From Micrococcales bacterium (GTDB lineage Bacteria; Actinomycetota; Actinomycetes; S36-B12; UBA5976), in contig JAHEEQ010000114.1 in assembly GCA_024640585.1 (NCBI GenBank), positions 1 to 23,063 on the forward strand: DNA of 23,063 nt, written 5' to 3'. Each line of letters starts with the position of its first letter. Position 1 is the first letter of the stretch. This document shows, piece by piece, positions 16,052 to 23,063 of this stretch. Made by a program: the position numbers and the translations under genes. Under the pieces are notes generated by a model. The model saw nothing but the letters and a program-made list of their open reading frames with translations. It was not told the DNA's origin and made no database searches.

Positions 16052-16081
16052 AGTTTAGGTGCGTGAGCGCTGACTTCCCAA
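16052..16081 (-). promoter_or_regulatory. Candidate promoter of the infA operon
   Basis: On the minus strand TTGGGA (16081-16076) and TAAACT (16057-16052) are spaced by 18 bases, the same spacing as the rplM candidate. The -10 fits TAnnnT; the -35 is weaker than consensus. It would give a leader of roughly 105 bases before infA. Assignment is by pattern and position only. Confidence 0.4.
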
Positions 16082-16103
16082 ATCGTGGAATTGGGGGCAG
16101 ATC

Positions 16104-16148
16104 TGTGAGTAAATTGAGAGCGATTTGAGAGTAAATCGTGAGGATTTA
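16104..16148 (-). promoter_or_regulatory. Shared boundary element, copy B, with 11-base periodic repeats
   Basis: On the minus strand positions 16148-16127 read TAAATCCTCACG followed by ATTTACTCTC, differing from copy A at three of 22 positions. A second ATTTACTCACA lies 22 bases further on (16114-16104). On the plus strand the block divides into four 11-base units, GTGAGTAAATT, GAGAGCGATTT, GAGAGTAAATC and GTGAGGATTTA. It starts at the map stop codon and ends about 20 bases before the infA -35 candidate. Confidence 0.5.
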
Positions 16149-16937
16149 GGGCCGGGCCAAATGCTGAACTAACTCAGTTAGGACCCAAGGCCCTGATTCA
16201 GTGATGGCTACTGTGTGCTCCCAGTGCGATGCGAGAGAGCCATCCATGGTGGTGACGGTCCAGTCATCGTCAAGAACTTGGGTGAGGTGATGGCCGGCAG
16301 TGATCATTGGCTCGATGGCGATGGCCATTCCAACTTCAAGTGTTAAGCCGTGACCTGGAGTTCCGTAGTTTGGAACCGAAGGTTCCATATGCATTTCGGT
16401 TCCGATTCCGTGGCCGACATAATCTTCAACTATTCCCCACCGGTTTTCTGCATCGATGACGGATTGAATTGCATGACCAACATCACCAAGTGTGTTGCCA
16501 GCTTTTGCAGCTTTGAGTCCTGCCCACATAGCGCGATATGTAACATCACTTAAAGCTTTTGCTTCATCGCTGACGTTGCCAATCAAAATAGTTACCGCGC
16601 TATCTCCATGCCAACCGTCAACGATGGCTCCGAAGTCCACAGAAACTAAATCGCCATCTTTAAGTGTGTAGCCATCTGGAATGCCATGTACAACTTGATT
16701 GTTTACTGATGTGCAAACAACTGCAGGGTATCCGTGATAGCCGAGGAACGATGGCTTTGCGCCGGTGCGCTTTAGTTCTTCGCGCGCGATTGCATCGATG
16801 TCGAGCGTGGTCATATCCGCCACGGTTTGTTGTTGGATCAACTTCAAAGTGTTTCCAACAACAAGTCCTGCGACTCGCATCTTTTCGATCTGCTCTGGTG
16901 TTTTGATTTGCACCTTCGGCTTACGCCCAAAAATCAT
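16146..16937 (-). CDS. map: Methionine aminopeptidase, type I
   Basis: This enzyme removes the initiator methionine from nascent proteins in the cytosol using two divalent metals. It has 263 residues and no N-terminal zinc-finger extension. The metal ligands are all visible: Asp in SVDFGA, Asp in WHGDSAVT, His in YVGHGIG, Glu in AIEPMI and Glu in SHWEHTVA. VVHGIPDG supplies the substrate-side His. Its start lies 14 bases after the RCC1-like gene with no clear Shine-Dalgarno. In most Actinobacteria it directly follows adk, but here four accessory genes intervene. Confidence 0.97.
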   Translation of the reverse strand: MIFGRKPKVQIKTPEQIEKMRVAGLVVGNTLKLIQQQTVADMTTLDIDAIAREELKRTGAKPSFLGYHGYPAVVCTSVNNQVVHGIPDGYTLKDGDLVSVDFGAIVDGWHGDSAVTILIGNVSDEAKALSDVTYRAMWAGLKAAKAGNTLGDVGHAIQSVIDAENRWGIVEDYVGHGIGTEMHMEPSVPNYGTPGHGLTLEVGMAIAIEPMITAGHHLTQVLDDDWTVTTMDGSLASHWEHTVAITESGPWVLTELVQHLARP

Positions 16938-16951
16938 AGGCGTTAGTTTAG

Positions 16952-19870
16952 TTATGCAATTGGCACCGTGGTTTTTGCAATGTTGCCGGCTCCTATAGAG
17001 GTCACCGCTTTGACGGTGACTTCGTAGGTTGTGGCATTTGCAAGACCTGTGACTGTGTAGCTCAAGTTCTTGGTTGTGAAAATTTTGGTTCTACCATTGC
17101 CAATAATCGCAATTTGATAGTACTTAAGTTTCTTTCCACCAAGATAGTTTGGTCGCTGCCAAGATATCTCTGCAGTTTCAAGTTCAGGCGATATTGCTTT
17201 CAGATTCTTAACAGCAAGCGGAGTTGAACCTGCAACATTGATATTTACTGATTCGGATGCAACTGCACCTTCACCGAATACTCGGTAACGCCCTGATTTG
17301 GTTGCACAGACTTTTAGCGTGACAGTTCCATTTGCATTTGTGCGACCAGTTAGTTTCGCTCCGCACTTCTTTTGCGACGCGCCTTTTGGTGGTTGAATTT
17401 TGATCAGAATGCCGGCACTTGTTAGCGGTGCAAGATTATGGCGAATTGCAAGCGGTGCCGCTTCGTTGACATCAAAAGTCAAACTGACCAGCTGATTCTT
17501 GTATGCATCAACCATATCTTGGTAAACATTGATCCAAGGCATTTCTTCCAATTCAACTATGGTGAAGTTTGAATACATCACTGCATCTTTTTGCTGAACT
17601 AGAACGCCGTCGTCATATCGAACATGCATATGCGGTGCTGAATCTGCATAACCGTATGCAAGGTAGACACCGTCAGCATTTGTTATTCCACCATTCATGA
17701 TTTCCGCAACTTGGAAAGTAAATCCACCAACGCGTGATTGACTGCTCAAACCAGTGACAGACACTTGAGCGTTTGGAACTGCGCCATCAGGTGCATTGAC
17801 TTGAATTGCCCAAATAGGTCCATTCGCAGGTCTTGGCAAATTGATAGTGGTTTGATTGAAACCAATATAAATATCTGCTTGCCCGGATGCAATACCGCCA
17901 TCAGGGGTGTGGATGTCACTGAAAACCATATGCAGATTTCCAGCTTTAATGCGTGGGAACTTGATGGTTCCGTATGCGGTCAGGCCGATTGGTTTTGAGG
18001 ATGCAAACGATCCGTCTTGGGTGCTCCAAGAGATTGAGCCACCATAGACCGGATAGTTGTCCCACGAATTAACCACTCCGGTTATTTCGCGCGTGCCACT
18101 TGTCGTCACAACTATTGGTTCAGTCCAGATTGTTGCACCAACCGCATTTTCTGCTTGCACACTGAAAAATGCAGCACGGGCTTCGTCCACGTTTGAGATT
18201 ATGTATTGGGCAATAGTTGAGGTGTCAGTGAACCAGGTGACGTCATCAGGATTCACTTTCTGGATGTCGTCGAAAGTCCAGCGCACGTTGTAATGAGTGA
18301 TTGGCGAATAGTTGTCATTCGGTTCATGCCAGCCAACGTTTATGTAGTCGCGAGCTGTACCGCTCTGGTTAACCCAGTCAATGTTGTCTGGGCGATCTGC
18401 GGTGCGAAGGAACTGGTCGCCGTAGCCAATAACTGCAGAGAAATTTCCTTCACTCGTTTGCGAGCCGCCTTGCCCATTGCCAAGTTGCCCATGGTCGTTG
18501 GAGCCCCAGCACTGAACCACTCCACTAAATTCACTTAATGTGCAATTGAAAAGATAACCAGAACTAATTTGGGTGTAATCAGCTGTCCAAACTTCGGTTG
18601 CAGTAACTGGTGCATCATGTTCGACATGATCATTTACACCAAGTGCATCGTGTGGATTCCAGCCCCAACACTTAACTGTTTGGTCGAGCATTGCGACACA
18701 CTGGTGGTAGCCAATGTTCTCGCTAACTGTTTTTACTTCGCTCAAGATCAATTTCGGGCTGAGGACTGGACGGCCACTGTCGTCTCCGACCTGACCATAT
18801 TGATTAGAGCCCCAGCAGTAATAATCATTGCTATTTGTTAGATAGCATGCATTTGTACTTCCTAGACTAAATTCTTTTACATCTGTGGCGATGATTGCGT
18901 CGGCATAAGGCGAGTTTGCGGGAGATATATATCCGACACCAAGCTGGCCAATCGAATTGTCTCCGAAGCATTTCAAATCCGAATTTTGCAATAGAGCACA
19001 ACTGAATGTTCTGCCAATGATAAATTTCTTAACCGTAGAGAGATTTGGAATAATCCTTGGTGAAAGATTGTTGACTGAGTTGTCACCAAAGATTTTGCCT
19101 AGGTTTAAACCCCAGCATTTGACTGAACCATCAGCCAAAACTGCACAAACAGTGCTGTAGGTGACATCGATATCAACTGCATTTTCAATGCCTGGAACTT
19201 GCTGTGGCTTCTTGGAATAATAGTTGGTGCCATCACCAAGTTCACCAAAAGTATTTGTTCCCCAGCACCAAACAGTGCCATCACCTTTTAGCGCGCAGTT
19301 ATTTGTTGATCCACTTTGAACCTCCACCACATTTGTGAGGTTATACGCTTTAACAGGATAAGGAACGTCAGTGTCAGCCGTGGTTGTGTGAACATTGTCG
19401 CCTAGCGCTCCGGCGAAGTTGTATCCCCAGCATTCAACAGTTGCATCGTCAAGCAAAGCGCAAGTGTTGTAACCACCTGTTGAAATTTGAGTTGCGACTT
19501 TTTGGTCAGCTCCCGACTTGACTGTTACATACGGGGAAATGAAATTGCCGTTGACAGCTGCAATTCTCATAACGAAAGTGCCTGGACTTGCAAGGCCTGT
19601 TATATCTAAAATAGCGCCAGGTGCTTTGTTTACGTAAGTAGTCCACTCGGTCTCATAAATTGATCGATACTGAACTTTGTATCCATCAACCGCACCAGCA
19701 TTTTGCACGGGCGCAGACCAGGTGATTGAAATACTTCCCGGACCTGATGCAGTTTGGTAGGGACTGATAGGCCGTCCAACTGGACTTGAATCAACAGCTA
19801 ATGCCGGACCTGAAAAAATTGTTTGTGCGATTAAAACTGCACTAATAGTGAGCGCGCGAAACGCTTTCAT
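16952..19870 (-). CDS. Large secreted FN3/RCC1-repeat beta-propeller protein
   Basis: The 972-residue product begins with a Sec signal peptide (MKAFRALTISAVLIAQTIFS to about Ala25). A fibronectin type III domain spans about 30-115. Seven RCC1-like repeats follow (about 128-475), each built as C-x(8-10)-CWG or CFG, then G-x-LG or a variant. This is enough for one seven-bladed propeller, and most blades carry a cysteine pair. A second FN3 lies at about 485-590, then beta-rich modules resembling carboxypeptidase-regulatory domains to about 870, then a final FN3 to 972. There is no sortase motif or C-terminal membrane anchor, so it is probably released or loosely surface-bound. Function is unknown; adhesion or carbohydrate binding would be guesses. 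A -10-like TAACCT lies about 40 bases before the ATG, and GGGAGG serves as ribosome-binding site. Confidence 0.85.
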   Translation of the reverse strand: MKAFRALTISAVLIAQTIFSGPALAVDSSPVGRPISPYQTASGPGSISITWSAPVQNAGAVDGYKVQYRSIYETEWTTYVNKAPGAILDITGLASPGTFVMRIAAVNGNFISPYVTVKSGADQKVATQISTGGYNTCALLDDATVECWGYNFAGALGDNVHTTTADTDVPYPVKAYNLTNVVEVQSGSTNNCALKGDGTVWCWGTNTFGELGDGTNYYSKKPQQVPGIENAVDIDVTYSTVCAVLADGSVKCWGLNLGKIFGDNSVNNLSPRIIPNLSTVKKFIIGRTFSCALLQNSDLKCFGDNSIGQLGVGYISPANSPYADAIIATDVKEFSLGSTNACYLTNSNDYYCWGSNQYGQVGDDSGRPVLSPKLILSEVKTVSENIGYHQCVAMLDQTVKCWGWNPHDALGVNDHVEHDAPVTATEVWTADYTQISSGYLFNCTLSEFSGVVQCWGSNDHGQLGNGQGGSQTSEGNFSAVIGYGDQFLRTADRPDNIDWVNQSGTARDYINVGWHEPNDNYSPITHYNVRWTFDDIQKVNPDDVTWFTDTSTIAQYIISNVDEARAAFFSVQAENAVGATIWTEPIVVTTSGTREITGVVNSWDNYPVYGGSISWSTQDGSFASSKPIGLTAYGTIKFPRIKAGNLHMVFSDIHTPDGGIASGQADIYIGFNQTTINLPRPANGPIWAIQVNAPDGAVPNAQVSVTGLSSQSRVGGFTFQVAEIMNGGITNADGVYLAYGYADSAPHMHVRYDDGVLVQQKDAVMYSNFTIVELEEMPWINVYQDMVDAYKNQLVSLTFDVNEAAPLAIRHNLAPLTSAGILIKIQPPKGASQKKCGAKLTGRTNANGTVTLKVCATKSGRYRVFGEGAVASESVNINVAGSTPLAVKNLKAISPELETAEISWQRPNYLGGKKLKYYQIAIIGNGRTKIFTTKNLSYTVTGLANATTYEVTVKAVTSIGAGNIAKTTVPIA

Positions 19871-19908
19871 TTTGTTCCTCCCGTTAGACCAATAATTGGC
19901 CTGCGGGA

Positions 19909-19914
19909 AGGTTA
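19909..19914 (-). promoter_or_regulatory. Possible -10 box of the RCC1-like gene
   Basis: TAACCT on the minus strand, identical to the rplM -10 candidate, lies about 40 bases before the ATG. Eighteen bases further upstream stands ATGAGC, a poor -35. The 92-base gap 19871-19962 otherwise holds copy C of the shared element and GC-rich sequence. Confidence 0.3.
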
Positions 19915-19952
19915 CTCATCCCCACCCACATCGCTCATCGCGAGGGACAAAA

Positions 19953-19975
19953 TGTGAGTAAATTAGAAGAATTTA
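19953..19975 (-). promoter_or_regulatory. Shared boundary element, copy C
   Basis: On the minus strand positions 19975-19954 read TAAATTCTTCTA followed by ATTTACTCAC, matching copies A and B at 16 of 22 positions each. The ten-base 3' half is identical to that of copy A. The first half is the end of the DyP peroxidase gene, whose TAA stop lies inside the element. It is 83 bases before the RCC1-like start. Confidence 0.45.
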
Positions 19976-21111
19976 GAGGCTAACCAATCCCCTTCTTGGG
20001 CGCCGCGTGGGATATAAAACAAAGCCGAACCAACAGGGGTCGTCCATATGTTTAAAGAATCTTTTTCGGCTAGTCTTTTTTGGATTTCTAAGTACTGATT
20101 TATGTCTGCTTGATAGCTTGCGAATAAGAGACCTTGACCATCTAGGCCATCGTCATAATTGAAAACTCTACGTAATAAATTGCGTGGACCCGTGGCCCTG
20201 CGAATATGTGCATCCATCGGAATCACTAACTCGCTATTTACTTTCTTTTCGTAATCTGGTTTGTCGGATTCCAATACCCCAGTTAGTGGTGCACCATTCT
20301 TGCGGTTTCGTCCGATAACTTTTTCCTGATTCGGCTGACTCAACAAGTCCCAGGTTTCAAGATTCATTTGAATTCTTCTAAGAACAAAAGTTGTACTTCC
20401 ATCTTTTTTCCAAACAGTTGTATCAAAATCAGTTGTGTCAGATTTGGGATTATCAGTTCCATCAACTTGACCCATCAAATTTCTTGGCGTCTCGCCAGGA
20501 TTAATTCCGTGGTGTGATGAGAATCCTTGTTGAATCCACTTAACTTCCGCAAAAGGTTTCGCATCTTTGATTAATTCGCGCAAAGCATGTGAGACCGAAA
20601 GTGAATCGTCTGCGCAAATCTGCAGCAGCAAATCCCCGTCACACCATTTTGGATCTAGTTCGTCAATTTGATACCTTGGAATTTGTTTGACAGGAAGTGG
20701 CCAATTGGATTGCTTTCCAAGTTTTTCAAAAAGGCTAAAACCAAGCCCCAAAGTCACAGTTAATCGCGCTGGTGTTTTTGCGATTTCTCCACTTGTATCA
20801 GCCATTGCCGGCTTTCCCGCCATCAGCAACGAAATATCAGTTGTCCAAAGCCGCAATAGTCGAGCAAGGGCTTCTCTATCTGCCCTATTCAAATCAAAAG
20901 CAACAAAAACACCTTTTGCTTGAATTGGAGTTTCAATCCCTGGTTGGTGTTTTCCAAAGAACGGGATGGTGGTTTTACCCACCACCCCAATTCCTTGTGA
21001 ATCAAGAATTCGATGGGCGGCCTCTGTGGAAGAAGCACCGACTGTTAATCCAACAGTGGTGGTTGCACCAAGGGAGAGAATTTGCCGACGATCGAGATTC
21101 TTTTCAGTCAT
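19963..21111 (-). CDS. Tat-exported DyP-type haem peroxidase
   Basis: The 382-residue protein has a twin-arginine signal (DRRQILSLG, Arg8-Arg9) followed by a short hydrophobic Ala/Val/Gly stretch, so it is folded with haem before export. The family motif GxxDG appears as GQVDG (214-218) with catalytic Asp217. The proximal haem ligand is His302 in DAHIRRATGPRN, and Arg314/Arg315 in RRVFNYDDG supply the distal arginine. The form is EfeB/DtpA-like. It starts two bases after the PCu(A)C gene, so the two are made together. In Streptomyces a similar peroxidase (DtpA) works with copper chaperones, which fits this context. Roles in peroxide use, dye-like phenolic oxidation or iron recovery from haem remain open. 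Confidence 0.93.
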   Translation of the reverse strand: MTEKNLDRRQILSLGATTTVGLTVGASSTEAAHRILDSQGIGVVGKTTIPFFGKHQPGIETPIQAKGVFVAFDLNRADREALARLLRLWTTDISLLMAGKPAMADTSGEIAKTPARLTVTLGLGFSLFEKLGKQSNWPLPVKQIPRYQIDELDPKWCDGDLLLQICADDSLSVSHALRELIKDAKPFAEVKWIQQGFSSHHGINPGETPRNLMGQVDGTDNPKSDTTDFDTTVWKKDGSTTFVLRRIQMNLETWDLLSQPNQEKVIGRNRKNGAPLTGVLESDKPDYEKKVNSELVIPMDAHIRRATGPRNLLRRVFNYDDGLDGQGLLFASYQADINQYLEIQKRLAEKDSLNIWTTPVGSALFYIPRGAQEGDWLASKFF

Positions 21112-21113
21112 GA

Positions 21114-21593
21114 TTACTTTTCATAGTTTTCTTGATCTAGATTCACTACCTTGATAGGTGCAGTCACTTCAACTTCGTGTCCATCTGAGAACTCGAGCGT
21201 GAATGTAACTTCAGTTCCTGCAATCAAATCGCCATCAAGTCCAATCAACATGACGTGATTGCCGCCAGGCTTTAAGGTTTCGGTTGCACCACCAGCGATT
21301 TCCAAACCGCCTTCTTTAGGCTGCATAACTCCACCAACTACTTCGTGAATTTCGACAGCTTCAGCGCAATCGCACTTTCCGCCAACCAAAGTCACTGGTT
21401 CGTCGTGATTGTTTGTGATTTCCATAAAAGTGCCAGTCATCAAAGTGTCCATCATTACTGACATTTCATCTGTTGCACGGACATACGCATTTGCGACAGT
21501 GATGTGGCCAGTGTGATCTTCTACTTGTTCGGTTGGTGCACAAGCTGTAGCCAATGTGAGCACAGCAAATAGAGCTAATAATTTCTTTTTCAT
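21114..21593 (-). CDS. PCu(A)C-family copper chaperone lipoprotein
   Basis: This 159-residue protein carries a lipoprotein-type signal peptide (KKKLLALFAVLTLATAC) with Cys18 as the lipidation site. The copper site follows the PCu(A)C pattern: His83 in VEIHEVVGGVM, Met90, then His113 and Met115 in GGNHVMLIGL. A His-rich start (DHTGH) and a CxC pair (Cys74, Cys76) may add metal ligands. Such proteins deliver Cu(I) outside the membrane, for example to the CuA site of cytochrome oxidase. GAAGGAATTAA provides a ribosome-binding site. It lies two bases before the DyP gene and 34 bases after a His/Met-rich membrane protein. Confidence 0.92.
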   Translation of the reverse strand: MKKKLLALFAVLTLATACAPTEQVEDHTGHITVANAYVRATDEMSVMMDTLMTGTFMEITNNHDEPVTLVGGKCDCAEAVEIHEVVGGVMQPKEGGLEIAGGATETLKPGGNHVMLIGLDGDLIAGTEVTFTLEFSDGHEVEVTAPIKVVNLDQENYEK

Positions 21594-21627
21594 TTAATTC
21601 CTTCTAATAATTAGCTAATGAGATTTA

Positions 21628-22119
21628 TTAATTACTAGAAAAAACTGGTGGCGCTCGACTTCCGAATGTAATTTTGAAAATATCTGAACTATATGTTTTT
21701 AAAGACCAATGAGAAGTTTTTAGGAAATCAATTTTTGGGCTAGCAAACTTGAAAAGTGAGAGTGCGTTTGCAAAGATGGAGAATCTGTCTTCACTTAGAA
21801 CAGTGATGGCCCAAGCAACAACTCCAGCGACTATGTGGCCAACCACCATTGCAGTATTTGAGGTATTCATTTCGTGCATGTGGGAATGCATACTCCCAAA
21901 GTGAATCGCTAATTGGACGCCGAGAGAAAGAGCAAGCAACATCTTGCGGCTCGAAATTCGCAATGAAAGCAGAATCACAGCGAACCAAGTAAAGGCAGTG
22001 AAAATATACGGAGTTGCAACTCCCCCTGCCCAACCATGCGCTTGAGTGGCAATGTAAGTGACAAGAGATGCAAACAAAAACCGCCCAAGAACATTGTTTG
22101 AGTTCTGGGCGGTATTCAT
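21628..22119 (-). CDS. Small membrane protein with His/Met-rich loop, probable copper partner
   Basis: The 163-residue protein has four likely membrane segments (about residues 12-27, 38-54, 59-75 and 88-108) and a soluble C-terminal tail. Between segments three and four lies HFGSMHSHMHEM (73-84), and segment four holds Met91 and His95. Clustered His and Met residues suggest Cu(I) handling, as does the adjacent PCu(A)C gene. I recognise it only loosely as a type of actinobacterial membrane protein found near copper genes, partly from the SRAPP motif close to its end. The ATG at 22119 is seven bases after adk, and the first 15 or so codons coincide with a strong terminator hairpin, so the start could lie further in. 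Confidence 0.75.
   Translation of the reverse strand: MNTAQNSNNVLGRFLFASLVTYIATQAHGWAGGVATPYIFTAFTWFAVILLSLRISSRKMLLALSLGVQLAIHFGSMHSHMHEMNTSNTAMVVGHIVAGVVAWAITVLSEDRFSIFANALSLFKFASPKIDFLKTSHWSLKTYSSDIFKITFGSRAPPVFSSN
22071..22113 (-). terminator. Intrinsic terminator of secY-adk lying inside the next gene's start
   Basis: On the minus strand ACCGCCC-AGAAC pairs with GTTCT-GGGCGGT around a nine-base loop. This gives twelve pairs with one bulged T, and TTTTGTTTG follows at once. That is a textbook terminator. It begins 14 bases after the adk stop and overlaps codons 3 to about 16 of the downstream membrane-protein gene. Confidence 0.8.
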
Positions 22120-22126
22120 AAAGTGA

Positions 22127-22690
22127 CTATAAACCTAGGACAGCCAAAATCCGCTTTGTGACTTCGCTAATTTCGCCGAAGCCATCAACCTGCAATAGCA
22201 ATCCGCGATCTGCATAAACCTTTGTAAGTGGAGCAGTTTGTTCTGCATAAACTTCGAGGCGACGGCGGATTACATCTTCGGTGTCATCCGGGCGATTTTG
22301 TTCGGCTGCACGCTTTAGAAGGCGCGGCACAACTGCATCAATGTCAACTGTAAGTTCAATTACTTTTTCAACTGCAACTCCAGCTGCCGTAAGCATTTTG
22401 TCTAGTTCATTGATTTGATCAATAGTGCGCGGGTAGCCATCTAGTAGAAAACCTTTTTGGGCATCAGCCTGAGTGAGGCGATCCGCAACCATTGCATTAG
22501 TTACTGAATCTGGAACATATTCACCAGCATCCATGAACTTTTTTGCTTCGACACCCAGCGGTGTACCTTGTGAAACGTTTGCACGGAAAATGTCACCGGT
22601 AGATATGTGTGGAATGCCAAGCTTTTCCGCAATGAAAACAGCCTGAGTACCTTTGCCCGCACCTGGCGGACCCATCAAAATGATGCGCAT
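22127..22690 (-). CDS. adk: Adenylate kinase, short-lid form
   Basis: This enzyme equilibrates ATP and AMP with two ADP. It has 187 residues. The P-loop GPPGAGKGTQ lies at about 7-16, the AMP-binding region includes HISTGDIFRA, and LLDGYPRTIDQ holds the conserved Arg. The LID is the short type, around NRPDDTEDVIRRR, without zinc cysteines. Its ATG shares one base with the secY stop (TAATG). It is followed by a terminator, so here it ends the spc-like operon instead of leading directly into map. Confidence 0.97.
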   Translation of the reverse strand: MRIILMGPPGAGKGTQAVFIAEKLGIPHISTGDIFRANVSQGTPLGVEAKKFMDAGEYVPDSVTNAMVADRLTQADAQKGFLLDGYPRTIDQINELDKMLTAAGVAVEKVIELTVDIDAVVPRLLKRAAEQNRPDDTEDVIRRRLEVYAEQTAPLTKVYADRGLLLQVDGFGEISEVTKRILAVLGL

Positions 22691-23063
22691 TACTTCAAGA
22701 AGCCTTCGTATGAACGCTGTTGAAGTTGGGATTCGATCTGCTTAACAGTGTCCAAACCAACACCAACCATGATGAGTAGTGAAGTTCCACCGAAGATGAA
22801 TCGAGACATGTTTACATTCAACAATGCGAATGCGAAGAACGGAATCAAGGCAATAAGACCTAGGTAAAGCGCACCAGGGAAAGTCAAACGGTTTGAAACA
22901 TATGCCAAGTGATCAGCGGTTGGCTTGCCTGCGCGATACCCAGGAACAAATCCGCCGTATTTCTTCATGTCTTCTGCCGTTTGTTGCGGGTTGAATGTGA
23001 TGCTTACATAGAAGTACGCGAAGAACACAATTAACAAGAAGTACAAGGCTAGATAAAGCGGTT
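22690..23063 (-). CDS. secY: Protein translocase subunit SecY, C-terminal part only
   Basis: Only the last 123 residues are in the window; the gene continues beyond position 23063. SecY is the channel of the Sec translocon. Visible parts are a transmembrane helix (YFLLIVFFAYFYVSITF), the cytosolic loop with NPQQTAEDMKKYGGFVPGYR and PTADHLAYVSNRLT, two further helices, and the C-terminal QRSYEGFLK. NP-x(2)-AE-x-(L/M)-KK-x-GGFIPGIRPG is a SecY hallmark. The TAA stop overlaps the adk ATG. Confidence 0.97.
   Translation of the reverse strand, partial: PLYLALYFLLIVFFAYFYVSITFNPQQTAEDMKKYGGFVPGYRAGKPTADHLAYVSNRLTFPGALYLGLIALIPFFAFALLNVNMSRFIFGGTSLLIMVGVGLDTVKQIESQLQQRSYEGFLK

Noticed and set aside
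1..23063. Mobile elements, CRISPR arrays, tRNA or rRNA genes
   Set aside because: I found no transposase or integrase motifs, no regularly spaced direct repeats with spacers and no cloverleaf or rRNA-like sequence. The accessory blocks show no terminal repeats that would mark an insertion.

Overview
The window reads as a piece of a low-GC actinobacterial chromosome. Every gene I can support lies on the minus strand, so transcription runs from position 23063 towards 1. The gene order secY-adk ... map-infA-rpmJ-rpsM-rpsK-rpsD-rpoA-rplQ-truA ... rplM-rpsI-glmM-glmS-acpS-alr-(hydrolase)-tsaE-tsaB is the classic actinobacterial order. An Actinobacteria-style S9 N-terminal extension and a long acidic L17 tail agree. 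The AT-leaning bases, tight packing and 1 to 4 base gene overlaps suggest a streamlined freshwater or marine actinobacterium (the Nanopelagicales/acI group is my guess). The lineage is inference; no marker was compared with a database.

Layout in the direction of transcription. (1) 23063-22127: the end of secY and adk, closed by a strong terminator. (2) 22119-16952: an accessory block between adk and map, made of a His/Met-rich membrane protein, a PCu(A)C copper-chaperone lipoprotein, a Tat-exported DyP-type haem peroxidase, and a 972-residue secreted protein with FN3 domains and seven RCC1-like repeats. (3) 16937-11292: map, infA, rpmJ, rpsM, rpsK, rpsD, rpoA, rplQ and truA, the translation and RNA polymerase core. 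(4) 11292-8009: a second accessory block with an ABC-F ATPase, a small exported protein and an S26B (SipW-like) signal peptidase. (5) 7894-6956: rplM-rpsI, closed by a terminator. (6) 6883-1: glmM, glmS, acpS, alr, an alpha/beta hydrolase, tsaE and a truncated tsaB. This last group joins cell-wall precursor synthesis (glucosamine phosphates, D-alanine), carrier-protein activation and the tRNA t6A modification.

Non-coding structure is the least expected part. A gap-free 22-base element, centred on ATTTACTC(A/T)C, sits at three operon boundaries: before rplM-rpsI, before infA and before the RCC1-like gene. It sits differently relative to the upstream stop codon each time, so protein conservation cannot explain it. 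At two of the three sites a promoter-like -35/-10 pair follows within about 10 to 50 bases. Strong hairpins also sit inside the beginning of two genes (the membrane-protein gene after adk, and truA after rplQ) and in the gaps rpmJ-rpsM, rpsM-rpsK and rpsD-rpoA. I saw no tRNA, rRNA, CRISPR array, transposase or prophage gene. No gene-free stretch exceeds about 205 bases.
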